From Muribaculum sp. An289 (GTDB lineage Bacteria > Bacteroidota > Bacteroidia > Bacteroidales > UBA932), in NCBI RefSeq assembly GCF_002159555.1, contig NZ_NFIV01000002.1:186001-250000 (forward strand): a DNA stretch of 64,000 nt. The letters are read 5' to 3'. The translations under genes and the position numbers were made by a program. Under the pieces are notes generated by a model that was not told the DNA's origin, made no database searches, and worked only from the letters and a program-made list of their open reading frames with translations. Positions 24,137 to 33,242 of this stretch are shown here, piece by piece (within the stretch, counting starts at the first letter, position 1; each line of letters starts with the position of its first letter).

Positions 24137-24954
24137 TGAATCGTTCTATTTTACGGGCGGCCTTCCTGCTGTTGTCGGGGGTGTTCCTGCTCGCTTCGTG
24201 TTCTTCTTACAAGAAGGTAGTATATTTTCAAGATATTTCCTCAGGCCTTTACGAGATGCCACTTGCGACTCCGAAAGAAATTACCCTGCGGCCCGGGGAC
24301 AAGATCTCAATCCTCGTAAACAGCCGCGACCCCCAGCTGATGGATTTGTTCAACCTTCCGTATGTTTCGAGGCAGCTCGGGATGTCTTCGAGGGTTAACG
24401 TGACAACATCGACCACCCAGGGTATAATGGGATATACCATAGACGAAGAAGGATATATAGATTTTCCTGTATTGGGTAAAATAAAGGTCGAAGGAATGAA
24501 ACGTGAAAATGTTGCCGAATATATTAAGAACGAGCTGATAAACAACAACCTCGTAAAGGACCCGGTCGTTACTGTGGAATATATGAACCTTTGCATCTCG
24601 GTGATGGGAGAGGTGAACAAACCAGGCCGGTTCAATATCGACAGGGACTGCATCACTGTAATCGACGCCCTCAGCATGGCCGGAGACCTGACTATATACG
24701 GCCAGCGGAACAACGTCCTCGTGCAGAGAGTGGAGGACGGGGTGATGAAGGCCTACAGGATAGACCTTACTTCGGGAGAACAGGTATATACTTCGCCGGC
24801 CTATTATCTGATGCAGGACGATGTCGTATATGTCGAGCCTAATCCGGTGAAAGCAAGGCAGTCCACTGTGAACGGAAACAACCTTCTTTCTACTTCGTTC
24901 TGGATATCGATTGCTTCGCTCATAGCTTCAATCATAAATATCATTATACCTTAA
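24133..24954 (+). CDS. Wza-like polysaccharide export lipoprotein
   Basis: This 273-residue outer-membrane lipoprotein is expected to form the export channel for the finished polymer. The signal ends in the lipobox LLASC (Cys23). The poly-export domain follows (LRPGDKISILVNSRDPQL), then SLBB-like parts (GYTIDEEGYIDFPVLGKIKV and ISVMGEVNKPGRFNI), and it ends with a hydrophobic helix, SFWISIASLIASIINIIIP. The start at 24133 overlaps the wecA-like stop. The Wzc-like kinase follows 20 bp later, giving the usual export pair. Confidence 0.92.
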   Translation: MMNRSILRAAFLLLSGVFLLASCSSYKKVVYFQDISSGLYEMPLATPKEITLRPGDKISILVNSRDPQLMDLFNLPYVSRQLGMSSRVNVTTSTTQGIMGYTIDEEGYIDFPVLGKIKVEGMKRENVAEYIKNELINNNLVKDPVVTVEYMNLCISVMGEVNKPGRFNIDRDCITVIDALSMAGDLTIYGQRNNVLVQRVEDGVMKAYRIDLTSGEQVYTSPAYYLMQDDVVYVEPNPVKARQSTVNGNNLLSTSFWISIASLIASIINIIIP

Positions 24955-24974
24955 AATAGAAAATATATCGAATC

Positions 24975-27407
24975 ATGGCAGATAATATCAGTGCAAACAA
25001 TCAGGTAAAACAGTCCGAAGATTTCATAAGCATACAGGATTTCCTGTACATGTGCCTGTCCAAGTGGTATTGGTTCGCGATATCGCTCGTAGTGCTCATC
25101 GCTTTGGCTTTGATATATATAATGAGGACCCCTCCGGAGTATACCCGCTCGGCTTCGATGCTTATAAAAGAGGAGGGAAAGGGACAGTCCATTTCGAGCG
25201 ATGTGAGTTCCGCTTTTGCCAGCATGGGGCTGGTACAGTCCAATACCAATGTGAACAATGAGGTGATAGCCTTGCAGTCGCCGGCAATCATGACCGATGT
25301 GGTTAAGAGGTTGCATTTGGATGTGAACTATAAGGTAGACGGACGTTTTTACGATAGGGTACTCTACGGACAGAACCTGCCGGTATCGGTGAGTTTCCTT
25401 GACCTGAACGACAATGAGTCAGCTTCATTCACGATAAAGCCTGCTGCGGACGGCACTCTTGGTTTTTCGGATTTCGTCCGTAACGGGGAGGAATCCGATG
25501 CAGAGGCGACAGGAAAGCTCAATGATACCATAGAAACCCCTGTCGGCAGGATTGTCGTTTCGACTACGCCGTATTATTCAGGGACTTTCGACTCGGACGT
25601 ATATGTCAGCCGTTCGACGATTTATGGCGCCGTGCAGTCTTATTCGCAAAGGCTGTCGGTCGGCCTTGCCAACGAGGATGCCACGATAATCAATCTTTCG
25701 ATAACAGATGTATGCATACAGAGGGCCGAGGATGTGCTGAATACGCTCATAGCCGTATATAACGAAAACTGGCTGAAAGACAAGAACCAGATAGCCGTCA
25801 GTACGTCCATGTTCATAAACGACCGTCTGAAAGTAATCGAGAACGAGCTCGGGACAGTGGATGCGGACATAGCATCGTATAAGGGCGAGAATCTGCTTCC
25901 GGACATACAGGCCGCTTCGAGCATGTATATGTCGCAGAGCCAGGAGACAAATGCGCAGATACTGGAACTCAGCATGCAGCTGTCCATGGCAAAATACATA
26001 AAGAGTTATCTTGCCGCAGGAGAGTCACAGAACCAGCTGCTGCCGGCCAATTCCGGAATATCCGGAGGCAATATCGAGAATCAGATTTCGGAATACAACA
26101 CAGCACAGCTCCAGAGGAACAACTTGGTCGCGAACAGTAGCGACGAGAACCCTTTGGTGAAAGATATGGACAATGCGCTGAAGTCCATGCGTGAAGCCAT
26201 CATCACTTCCATAGACAATCTTGTGGTGACACTGAATACGCAGATAGAGACTTTGGAGCAGACAAACGAGCAGATAATGGCGAAGATAGCCGCGAGCCCT
26301 TCGCAGGCTAAAGACCTGTTGTCGGACGAAAGGCAGCAGAAGGTAAAGGAGGCCCTTTATCTCTTCCTGCTCGAAAAACGCGAGGAAAACGAACTTTCCC
26401 AGGCGTTTACGGCCTACAATACCCGCATCATCACGCCTCCGACCGGCAGCATGTTGCCTACGGCTCCGGTTAAACGGAATATTTTCCTGATAGCCATAGC
26501 TCTCGGAGTCCTGATACCGATAGCTGTCATTTTCATTAAGGAAATGTTCAATACCGCTATCAGGGGACGTAAGGACATCGAGGGCATGAATGTTCCGTTC
26601 CTCGGTGAGATTCCGCTCATCGGCAAGAAGAAACGTTTTTCAAGGCTGGCCGGCATGAGACAGAGGAAAAAGAAATACGAGAAAGAGGTTCCGGAAATCG
26701 TGGTCAGGGCCCAGAGCCGCGATGTGATAAACGAGGCGTTCAGGGTGGTACGTACAAACCTTGAATTCGTAATCGGCAAAGAAGAAGGGCCTAAGGTAAT
26801 CATGGTTACATCCATGAATCCGGACAGTGGAAAGACCTTCGTTATATCCAACCTTGCGGCAAGTTTTGCGATAAAGAAGAAAAAGACAGTCATCGTAGAC
26901 CTCGATTTGAGGAAGGCGACCCTGAGCAGTTATGTCGGCAATATAAAGACCGGAGTGTCTAATTATCTCGCGGATAAGGACGTATCGTTATTTTCCATAA
27001 TTTTCAAGGACAAGTCGATACTTGACCTCGATATCATTCCTGTCGGAACCATACCTCCGAATCCTGCCGAGCTCCTGTTTTCGGAAAGATTGGGGCAGTT
27101 GCTCTCCGAATTGAAGCAGAAGTATGATTATATTTTCATAGACTGTCCTCCGGTCGAAGTGGTGGCTGATACTTCCATCATTGGACGTCATGCGGACTAT
27201 ACCCTGTTCGTGGCAAGGGCCGGGCTGCTTGACAAACGCATGCTGCCTCAGATAAACGGTTTTTATGCGGATAATAAGTTCAAGGGCATGCTGCTCGTGC
27301 TCAACGGTACTGAAGTGGCCCAGGGCCGTTACGGTTACCGCAAGTACGGGTACAGTTACGGATACAACTACGGTTACGGAAGTTACGAAGGTTACGTCCA
27401 GAAATAG
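24975..27407 (+). CDS. Wzc-like chain-length regulator and BY-type tyrosine kinase
   Basis: This 810-residue inner-membrane protein controls polymer length and export through cycles of tyrosine phosphorylation. It has an N-terminal Wzz segment with a helix (WYWFAISLVVLIALALIYIM), a long periplasmic coiled-coil region, a second helix near IFLIAIALGVLIPIAVIFI, and a cytoplasmic kinase with Walker A (NPDSGKTFVISN, about residue 615), Walker A' (VIVDLDLRKATL) and Walker B (YIFIDCPP). The C-terminus is a tyrosine cluster with ten Tyr in the last 27 residues, the autophosphorylation tail. The cognate phosphatase is the next gene. Confidence 0.95.
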   Translation: MADNISANNQVKQSEDFISIQDFLYMCLSKWYWFAISLVVLIALALIYIMRTPPEYTRSASMLIKEEGKGQSISSDVSSAFASMGLVQSNTNVNNEVIALQSPAIMTDVVKRLHLDVNYKVDGRFYDRVLYGQNLPVSVSFLDLNDNESASFTIKPAADGTLGFSDFVRNGEESDAEATGKLNDTIETPVGRIVVSTTPYYSGTFDSDVYVSRSTIYGAVQSYSQRLSVGLANEDATIINLSITDVCIQRAEDVLNTLIAVYNENWLKDKNQIAVSTSMFINDRLKVIENELGTVDADIASYKGENLLPDIQAASSMYMSQSQETNAQILELSMQLSMAKYIKSYLAAGESQNQLLPANSGISGGNIENQISEYNTAQLQRNNLVANSSDENPLVKDMDNALKSMREAIITSIDNLVVTLNTQIETLEQTNEQIMAKIAASPSQAKDLLSDERQQKVKEALYLFLLEKREENELSQAFTAYNTRIITPPTGSMLPTAPVKRNIFLIAIALGVLIPIAVIFIKEMFNTAIRGRKDIEGMNVPFLGEIPLIGKKKRFSRLAGMRQRKKKYEKEVPEIVVRAQSRDVINEAFRVVRTNLEFVIGKEEGPKVIMVTSMNPDSGKTFVISNLAASFAIKKKKTVIVDLDLRKATLSSYVGNIKTGVSNYLADKDVSLFSIIFKDKSILDLDIIPVGTIPPNPAELLFSERLGQLLSELKQKYDYIFIDCPPVEVVADTSIIGRHADYTLFVARAGLLDKRMLPQINGFYADNKFKGMLLVLNGTEVAQGRYGYRKYGYSYGYNYGYGSYEGYVQK

Positions 27408-27418
27408 TTGAGTCTGCC

Positions 27419-28129
27419 ATGTGGACTTTCGGAAGACATCTCTCTCTTGAGGAAAGCGGAGTGTTCCGCGGCTTTACCGACTGCCATTCGCACATACTTC
27501 CGGGTGTGGACGATGGTGTGCGGACTATGGAAGAAGCCTTGGAGATATTGGCGCTGTATGAAAGGCTCGGAATCATTTCGGTATGGCTGACATCACATGT
27601 AATGGAGGATGTGCCCAATACACCGGCTGTTCTGAAAGAACGTTTTGCAGAGCTGTGCAATATATATAAAGGTAACATCTCCCTGCACCTCGCTTCGGAA
27701 AACATGTTGGACAGGCTGTTCGAGGAACGCCTTGCGCAGGGCGAACTGCTGCCGTGGGGATTTGAAGGCAACCGTCTTTTGGTCGAAACCTCGTATTTCA
27801 ATCCTCCGGTGGATTTGTTCGGAATCATGGAACGGATCAAGGCGAAAGGATATTTTCCGATACTTGCCCATCCTGAAAGATATTCGTACATGAGTGACGG
27901 TGACTATGACCGTCTTAAGGATATGGGGACGGCTTTTCAGATGAACCTGCCTTCGCTCGCCGGCCTTTACGGGGAGCAGGTGCGCAAAAGGTCACGGTGG
28001 CTTCTGAAGAAGGGCTATGTGAACATGTTCGGCTCGGACATACACGGGCTCAGGATGTTCAGGCATACCATATCGGAAAAACTGTCATCGAAGACAATAA
28101 GTTTAATTAAAAATACATCAGTGCAATGA
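27419..28129 (+). CDS. PHP-family tyrosine-protein phosphatase (CpsB/YwqE type)
   Basis: This 236-residue, metal-dependent phosphatase should remove phosphate from the tyrosine tail of the adjacent Wzc-like kinase. PHP motifs are visible: TDCHSHILPGVDDG (about 22-35), the glutamate-bearing HLASEN, PILAHPERY and NMFGSDIHG. The gene begins 11 bp after the kinase and overlaps the next start by four bases (ATGA), so it is translated as part of the operon. Confidence 0.92.
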   Translation: MWTFGRHLSLEESGVFRGFTDCHSHILPGVDDGVRTMEEALEILALYERLGIISVWLTSHVMEDVPNTPAVLKERFAELCNIYKGNISLHLASENMLDRLFEERLAQGELLPWGFEGNRLLVETSYFNPPVDLFGIMERIKAKGYFPILAHPERYSYMSDGDYDRLKDMGTAFQMNLPSLAGLYGEQVRKRSRWLLKKGYVNMFGSDIHGLRMFRHTISEKLSSKTISLIKNTSVQ

Positions 28130-29331
28130 AAGCATGTTTCATGGGGTTGGGATACATAGGGCTCCCGACAGCGATTATCGCCGCAAAGCACGGCATTGAG
28201 GTTAAGGGCGTGGATATCAATCCGCAGGTCGTGGAAATGACCAATGCGGGGAAACTGCATATCATCGAGCCCGGTTTGGAAGATATGCTGAAGGAGGTAG
28301 TCTCTTCCGGAATGTTGACGGCATCGGTCGCCCCGGAAGTGTGCGATGCCTATTTCATGGTGGTTCCGACTCCTTTCAAAGGCAATCATGAGCCGGATGT
28401 TTCATACGTAGAGGCGGCTACGATGGCGGTGCTCCCGCTGTTGAAGGAAGGAGACCTTTACGTGATAGAGTCCACTTCGCCGATAGGTACGACCGAAGGC
28501 ATGGCGAAGATTATTTTCGAAGAACGTCCGGAGCTTGAGGGCAAGATATACATTGCCTATTGTCCGGAAAGGGTGTTGCCGGGCAACGTAATATATGAAT
28601 TGGTACACAACGACCGCGTAATCGGAGGCCTTACTCCGGAATCCACGGAAAAGGCTATAGGGTTCTACTCGCAGTTCGTACAGGGAACCTTGCACAGGAC
28701 CAACTGCCGCACCGCGGAGATGTGCAAGCTGACAGAGAACTCCAGCCGCGATGTGCAGATAGCCTTTGCCAACGAGCTTTCGCTGATATGCGACAAGGCG
28801 GGAATCAATGTATGGGAACTCATCAGCCTTGCCAACAAGCATCCGCGCGTTAATATCCTCCAGCCGGGTTGCGGAGTGGGTGGACACTGCATAGCGGTCG
28901 ACCCTTATTTTATCACTGCCGATTTTCCTGCGGAGTCCAAACTCATAGCTGATGCCCGGGAAATAAACAACTATAAGGCTTTCTGGTGCGCCGAGAAGGT
29001 AAAGAACGCCATGTTGGAGTTCGAGCTTCTGAACCATCGCAAACCGGTAGTCGCGATGATGGGACTTGCTTTCAAACCGAATATCGACGACTTGCGCGAA
29101 TCCCCTGCAAAATACATCGTCACCAAGGTGATGCAGGGCTGCAACAATGCAAACATCCTCGTTGTGGAACCGAATGTCAAGGAGCACCATGTGTTCAAGC
29201 TGACCGACTACCGCGAGGCTTACGAAAAGGCCGATATCGTGGCTTTCCTTACCGCCCACGACCCGTTCAAGACCCTTGAATGGCGTAGCGACAAGGTGAT
29301 ACTGGATTTCTGCGGAATATTTAAGAGGTAA
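28126..29331 (+). CDS. wecC: UDP-N-acetyl-D-mannosamine dehydrogenase
   Basis: This 401-residue enzyme oxidises UDP-ManNAc twice with NAD+ to UDP-ManNAcA. It has the Rossmann motif GLGYIGLPTA (7-16), the conserved CKLTENSSRDVQIAFANEL helix and the catalytic-cysteine segment PGCGVGGHCIAVDP; this version of the motif and ENSSRD point to WecC rather than UDP-glucose dehydrogenase. The matching epimerase WecB, which makes UDP-ManNAc, is the last gene of the locus at 45114. The two therefore supply one sugar nucleotide from opposite ends. Confidence 0.92.
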   Translation: MKACFMGLGYIGLPTAIIAAKHGIEVKGVDINPQVVEMTNAGKLHIIEPGLEDMLKEVVSSGMLTASVAPEVCDAYFMVVPTPFKGNHEPDVSYVEAATMAVLPLLKEGDLYVIESTSPIGTTEGMAKIIFEERPELEGKIYIAYCPERVLPGNVIYELVHNDRVIGGLTPESTEKAIGFYSQFVQGTLHRTNCRTAEMCKLTENSSRDVQIAFANELSLICDKAGINVWELISLANKHPRVNILQPGCGVGGHCIAVDPYFITADFPAESKLIADAREINNYKAFWCAEKVKNAMLEFELLNHRKPVVAMMGLAFKPNIDDLRESPAKYIVTKVMQGCNNANILVVEPNVKEHHVFKLTDYREAYEKADIVAFLTAHDPFKTLEWRSDKVILDFCGIFKR

Positions 29332-29337
29332 AGGGAT

Positions 29338-30648
29338 ATGAATATAGCGATAGTAGGTACAGGTTACGTAGGTTTGGTTTCAGGAACATGTTTCGCTGAA
29401 ATGGGTATAGATGTGACCTGTGTCGATGTTAATGAAGAGAAAATAAAGTCTTTATTGCAAGGCCGGATTCCCATTTATGAACCGGGACTTGAAGACATGG
29501 TAAAGCGTAATGTCGAGGCCGGAAGGCTCCACTTTACTACGGATTTGCTTACATGCCTCGATAATGTCGAAGTAGTGTTCTGTGCGGTCGGTACTCCTCC
29601 GGACGAGGACGGCAGTGCGGATTTGCATTATGTGTTGAATGTGGCAAGGACTTTCGGGCAGAATATCAATAGATATACTGTTTTCGTAACCAAATCCACT
29701 GTTCCGGTAGGTACTGCTTTGAAGGTCAAGGCAGCAATTATGGAAGAACTTGCAAAAAGAGGTGCCGATGTGGAATTCGATGTGGCTTCCAATCCCGAAT
29801 TTCTGAAAGAAGGTGCGGCCATAAAGGATTTCATGACCCCGGACAGGGTCGTTGTGGGTACTGACAGCGAGCGTGCGCAAAAACTGATAGCGAAGTTGTA
29901 CAAGCCGTTCATGCTTAGCGGAGAGCGAATGATTTTTACAGACATACCTTCGGCTGAGATGATAAAATATGCTGCAAACTCGATGCTCGCTACACGTATT
30001 TCTTTCATGAATGATGTCGCAAACCTTTGCGAACTTGTGGGAGCCGATGTGAACATGGTGCGCAAAGGTATAGGAAGCGATACACGTATCGGAAAGAAAT
30101 TCCTTTATCCGGGTTGCGGTTACGGCGGTTCATGTTTTCCTAAAGATGTGAAGGCGTTGATTAAGACAGCCGAGAAAAACGGTTATGAAATGCGCGTGCT
30201 GAAAGCCGTAGAAGACGTGAACGAGCATCAGAAAGGCATCCTCTTTGAAAAATTGGAAAAGCATTTCCGCGGGGATTTGAAAGGCAAGATTGTGGCCATG
30301 TGGGGACTTGCATTCAAGCCGGAAACGGACGATATGCGCGAAGCCCCTTCTTTGGTTCTGATAGACAGACTGACTAAAGCAGGATGTACGGTAAAGGTTT
30401 ACGACCCGATTGCAATGGACGAATGCCGTCGCCGTATTGGTGACAAAGTAGTGTATTGCAAGGATATGTATGAGGCGGCCCTCGATGCCGATGCACTCAT
30501 GCTCGTTACGGAATGGAAAGAGTTCCGTATGCCGAGCTTCGCAGTTTTAGGGAAAACGATGAAGCAGAAAGTCCTTATAGATGGCAGAAACATCTATGAC
30601 AAGGAAGAACTGAATGAAAACGGTTTCGCTTATTATAAAATAGGTTAG
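29338..30648 (+). CDS. ugd: UDP-glucose 6-dehydrogenase
   Basis: This 436-residue enzyme converts UDP-glucose to UDP-glucuronate. It has GTGYVGLVSGTCFAE (7-21), TKSTVPVGT, NPEFLKEG, the lysine-containing AEMIKYAANSMLATRISF, and the active-site segment YPGCGYGGSCFPKD with the catalytic cysteine. Length is normal. It starts six bases after wecC and is followed four bases later by a UDP-glucuronate epimerase-like gene, which uses its product. Confidence 0.95.
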   Translation: MNIAIVGTGYVGLVSGTCFAEMGIDVTCVDVNEEKIKSLLQGRIPIYEPGLEDMVKRNVEAGRLHFTTDLLTCLDNVEVVFCAVGTPPDEDGSADLHYVLNVARTFGQNINRYTVFVTKSTVPVGTALKVKAAIMEELAKRGADVEFDVASNPEFLKEGAAIKDFMTPDRVVVGTDSERAQKLIAKLYKPFMLSGERMIFTDIPSAEMIKYAANSMLATRISFMNDVANLCELVGADVNMVRKGIGSDTRIGKKFLYPGCGYGGSCFPKDVKALIKTAEKNGYEMRVLKAVEDVNEHQKGILFEKLEKHFRGDLKGKIVAMWGLAFKPETDDMREAPSLVLIDRLTKAGCTVKVYDPIAMDECRRRIGDKVVYCKDMYEAALDADALMLVTEWKEFRMPSFAVLGKTMKQKVLIDGRNIYDKEELNENGFAYYKIG

Positions 30649-30652
30649 TCTT

Positions 30653-31663
30653 ATGAAAATATTGGTTACCGGTGCGGCTGGTTTTATAGGTTTCCATTTG
30701 GTAAAGCGGCTGTTGGAACGGGGGGATGAAGTCGTAGGAATAGACAATATCAATGATTATTATCCCGTAAGTCTTAAATATGCACGGCTTGCAGAATGCG
30801 GTATCGCTGAAGAAAAGATTGTCCAAGGCCATACGGTAGTAAGCAGCAAGTATGAGCATTACCGTTTTATGCGTGTCGATATCGAAGACAAGGAGGCTGT
30901 GCGCAGATTGTTCGAGACGGAGAGTTTCGATGCCATAATGAACCTTGCGGCGCAGGCCGGTGTCCGATATTCGATAGAAAATCCTTTCGCATACATTCAG
31001 AGCAATATCGTCGGCTTCCTGAACCTTTTGGAAGCGGCGAGGGCGTATCCTGTCAGACATTTCGTTTATGCTTCATCGAGTTCGGTCTACGGTGGAAATA
31101 CGAAAGTCCCGTTCTCCGAAGACGACCGTGTGGACAACCCCGTATCGCTATATGCCGCCACAAAGAAATCCAATGAACTGATGGCGCATGTGTATTCGAA
31201 GTTGTATGGGATTCCTACTACGGGATTACGTTTCTTTACGGTTTATGGGCCATGGGGGAGACCTGACATGGCCCCTATGCTTTTTACAAAGGCCATAATG
31301 GCAGGAGAACCTATCAAGGTCTTCAACAACGGCGATTTGTCCCGTGATTTCACATATATTGACGATATAGTCGAAGGTGTTCTCAGGGTAATAGACAAGG
31401 CTCCGGTTTCTGAAATCCCGGCCGATGTGTACAATATCGGTTGCGGACATCCAATGCAGCTGATGGATTTCATCCATACGCTCGAAGATGCGATAGGCAG
31501 GAAGGCCGAGATGGTCATGCTGCCTATGCAGAAAGGGGATGTCTATACTACATACGCTGATACGGAGAAACTCGAACGGGTAATGGGCTACAAGGCCAGA
31601 ACTTCTTTGAAAGAAGGGATAAGTGAATTTGTTAAGTGGTATAAGGGGTATTTTGAGAAATGA
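30653..31663 (+). CDS. UDP-glucuronate 4-epimerase-like SDR enzyme
   Basis: This 336-residue extended SDR has GAAGFIGFHL (7-16) for NAD binding and the YxxxK pair in SLYAATKKSNE. The sequence pattern GIDNINDYYPVSLK and GLRFFTVYGPWGRPDM is that of UDP-glucuronate 4-epimerases (CapI/LspL group), so it should give UDP-galacturonate from the product of the preceding ugd. The last four bases overlap the start of the acyltransferase gene. It marks the right end of the GC-richer conserved block. Confidence 0.9.
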   Translation: MKILVTGAAGFIGFHLVKRLLERGDEVVGIDNINDYYPVSLKYARLAECGIAEEKIVQGHTVVSSKYEHYRFMRVDIEDKEAVRRLFETESFDAIMNLAAQAGVRYSIENPFAYIQSNIVGFLNLLEAARAYPVRHFVYASSSSVYGGNTKVPFSEDDRVDNPVSLYAATKKSNELMAHVYSKLYGIPTTGLRFFTVYGPWGRPDMAPMLFTKAIMAGEPIKVFNNGDLSRDFTYIDDIVEGVLRVIDKAPVSEIPADVYNIGCGHPMQLMDFIHTLEDAIGRKAEMVMLPMQKGDVYTTYADTEKLERVMGYKARTSLKEGISEFVKWYKGYFEK

Positions 31664-32722
31664 CGAATTCATTAAAACCACGATATTTGGATGATGTTTC
31701 CGTCATACGAGTGATTTTAATCATACTACTCGTATTGTATCACTCATTTGCCATATTTAATGGTGCCTGGGATGCGCCCGATGGTTATTGTCAGATTCCA
31801 GCATATTGGTGGATAGCTTCTGCTTCATATAGTTTTATGCTGGAAATGTTCGTTTTTATCTCTGGATATTTATTTGGTTATCAGGTTAGAACAAAAGGGG
31901 AGACAATAATATCATTTAAGAATACCATATTGAAGAAGGCAAAACGTTTGTTATTGCCGTGCTTCTTTTTTGGGATTATTTATTATCTGATATTTTATGA
32001 TTTAAAGGCTCCTGTTTTTGATATAGTTTATACCATAGTAAATGGCGCTGGGCATTTATGGTTTCTTCCGATGCTCTTTTGGTGTTTCGTTGCAATATTT
32101 GTAATAGAAAAGCTTAAAATCAAGCCATTTATTGTTTTCCCGCTATTAGTAGTGTGTTCGCTAATATCGTTTTTGCCGTTACCTTTTAGAATGACAAGTG
32201 CAATGTATTACCTGTTGTTTTTTTATACTGGGTATATTTTAAAGAAAAAAGACATAGACTTGTCAAGATTTTTTGAAGGCAAATATGCTGTATTTTCAAT
32301 CTTTGCTTATATTATACTATTTGTGTCTTTTACGTTAATACGTGAACAGATAGCAAATTCTGCATGGGGGGGGGGAAGATTCAGGCTTATTATACAAAGT
32401 GTTAAAGATGTCTGCTCAAAAGGCATCGGTTCTTATTTATTCCTGGAGTGGAGTAATAATGACTTATATTACCGTAAATTGGCTTTTGATTAAAAATAAG
32501 ATAAAAATATCGCAAAGTTTGATGAAGGTGAGCGCATTATGTTTCGGAGTATATATTTATCAGCAGTTTATCTTGAAATTGTTGTATTATGATTTCGGGT
32601 TTATGGAATCGGTATCTCCTTATATATTGCCTTGGATGGGGTTTGTAGTGGCGATTATTTTGTCCGTTTCATTTTCGTATCTTACGGTAAAGACAAAATT
32701 TGGTAGATTTTTAATTGGTTAG
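31660..32722 (+). CDS. Membrane O-acyltransferase (AT3 family), switched out of frame at a G10 tract
   Basis: This gene encodes a polytopic acyltransferase-3 enzyme likely to O-acetylate the polysaccharide. As given, the frame from 31660 reaches a stop at 32493 (277 residues). The missing C-terminal helices (GVYIYQQFILKLLYYDFGF, then WMGFVVAIILSVSF) are encoded in the +1-shifted frame that continues without a stop from the G10 tract (32366-32375) to 32722. With nine G the two join into one ~353-residue protein, the normal length for the family. The N-terminal half carries the typical VLYHSFAIF and FVFISGYLFGY. It overlaps the epimerase stop. The sequence shown represents the OFF state, or a sequencing error in the tract. 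Confidence 0.85.
32366..32375 (+). repeat. G10 tract inside the membrane acyltransferase gene
   Basis: Ten consecutive G residues mark the exact point where the reading frame must shift. Nine (or twelve) G restores the full-length frame. Such tracts are known to mutate by slipped-strand mispairing in other bacteria. Confidence 0.9.
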
Positions 32723-32729
32723 TGTCGTT

Positions 32730-33228
32730 ATGGATAATTTATGGAAAAAAGACAAATTGCGTAAAGGGGCATGCCCTTGCTATCAGTATTGGTTCAGAAA
32801 AAGCCAATCAAGCAAGGGGGGGGGGTAAAATCTTTTGCCTCATAATGTTACGGATATGTAATTTTATGTATCATGTTGAAATCAGTTCTGCTGTAACCAT
32901 AGGAGAAGGATTGTATATAGGACATCCGTATGGAATAACAATAAATCCGAATGCTATTATTGGAAAGAACTGTAATATACATAAAGGTGTTACTATCGGA
33001 CAAGAGAATAGAGGAGAACGAAAGGGTGCTCCAGTTATTGGCGATAGCGTTTGGATAGGTGTAAATAGTACAATAGTAGGTAAAATAATGATAGGAGATG
33101 ATGTGTTGATAGCTCCTAATACCTATGTAAATAAAGATATTCCCTCGCATTCGATAGTGTTTGGAAATCCATGTATTATTAAAAGCAAGGAAAACGCGAC
33201 TGAAAATTATATAAATAATAAGATTTAA
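32730..33228 (+). CDS. Hexapeptide-repeat O-acetyltransferase, switched by a second G10 tract
   Basis: This gene encodes a serine-acetyltransferase-like left-handed beta-helix enzyme (VTIGEGLYIGHPYGITI, NCNIHKGVTIGQ, VIGDSVWIGVNSTIVGKIMIGDDVLIAPNTYVNKDIP). Starting at the ATG at 32730, translation gives MDNLWKKDKLRKG and similar plausible sequence, but meets a TAA at 32826, directly after the G10 tract (32816-32825). With nine G the frame runs on to 33228 as a ~165-residue protein. In the present state the enzyme frame is open only from a GTG at 32722, which overlaps the preceding stop codon and yields an unlikely N-terminus, or from internal ATGs. It is therefore probably phase-variable together with the upstream gene. 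Confidence 0.8.
32816..32825 (+). repeat. G10 tract near the start of the hexapeptide acetyltransferase gene
   Basis: Ten G residues are followed at once by TAAAATC, so the ATG-32730 frame stops here. Removal of one G reads through as GGT AAA ATC into the enzyme domain. Confidence 0.9.
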
Positions 33229-33242
33229 GGAATCTCTTATTA

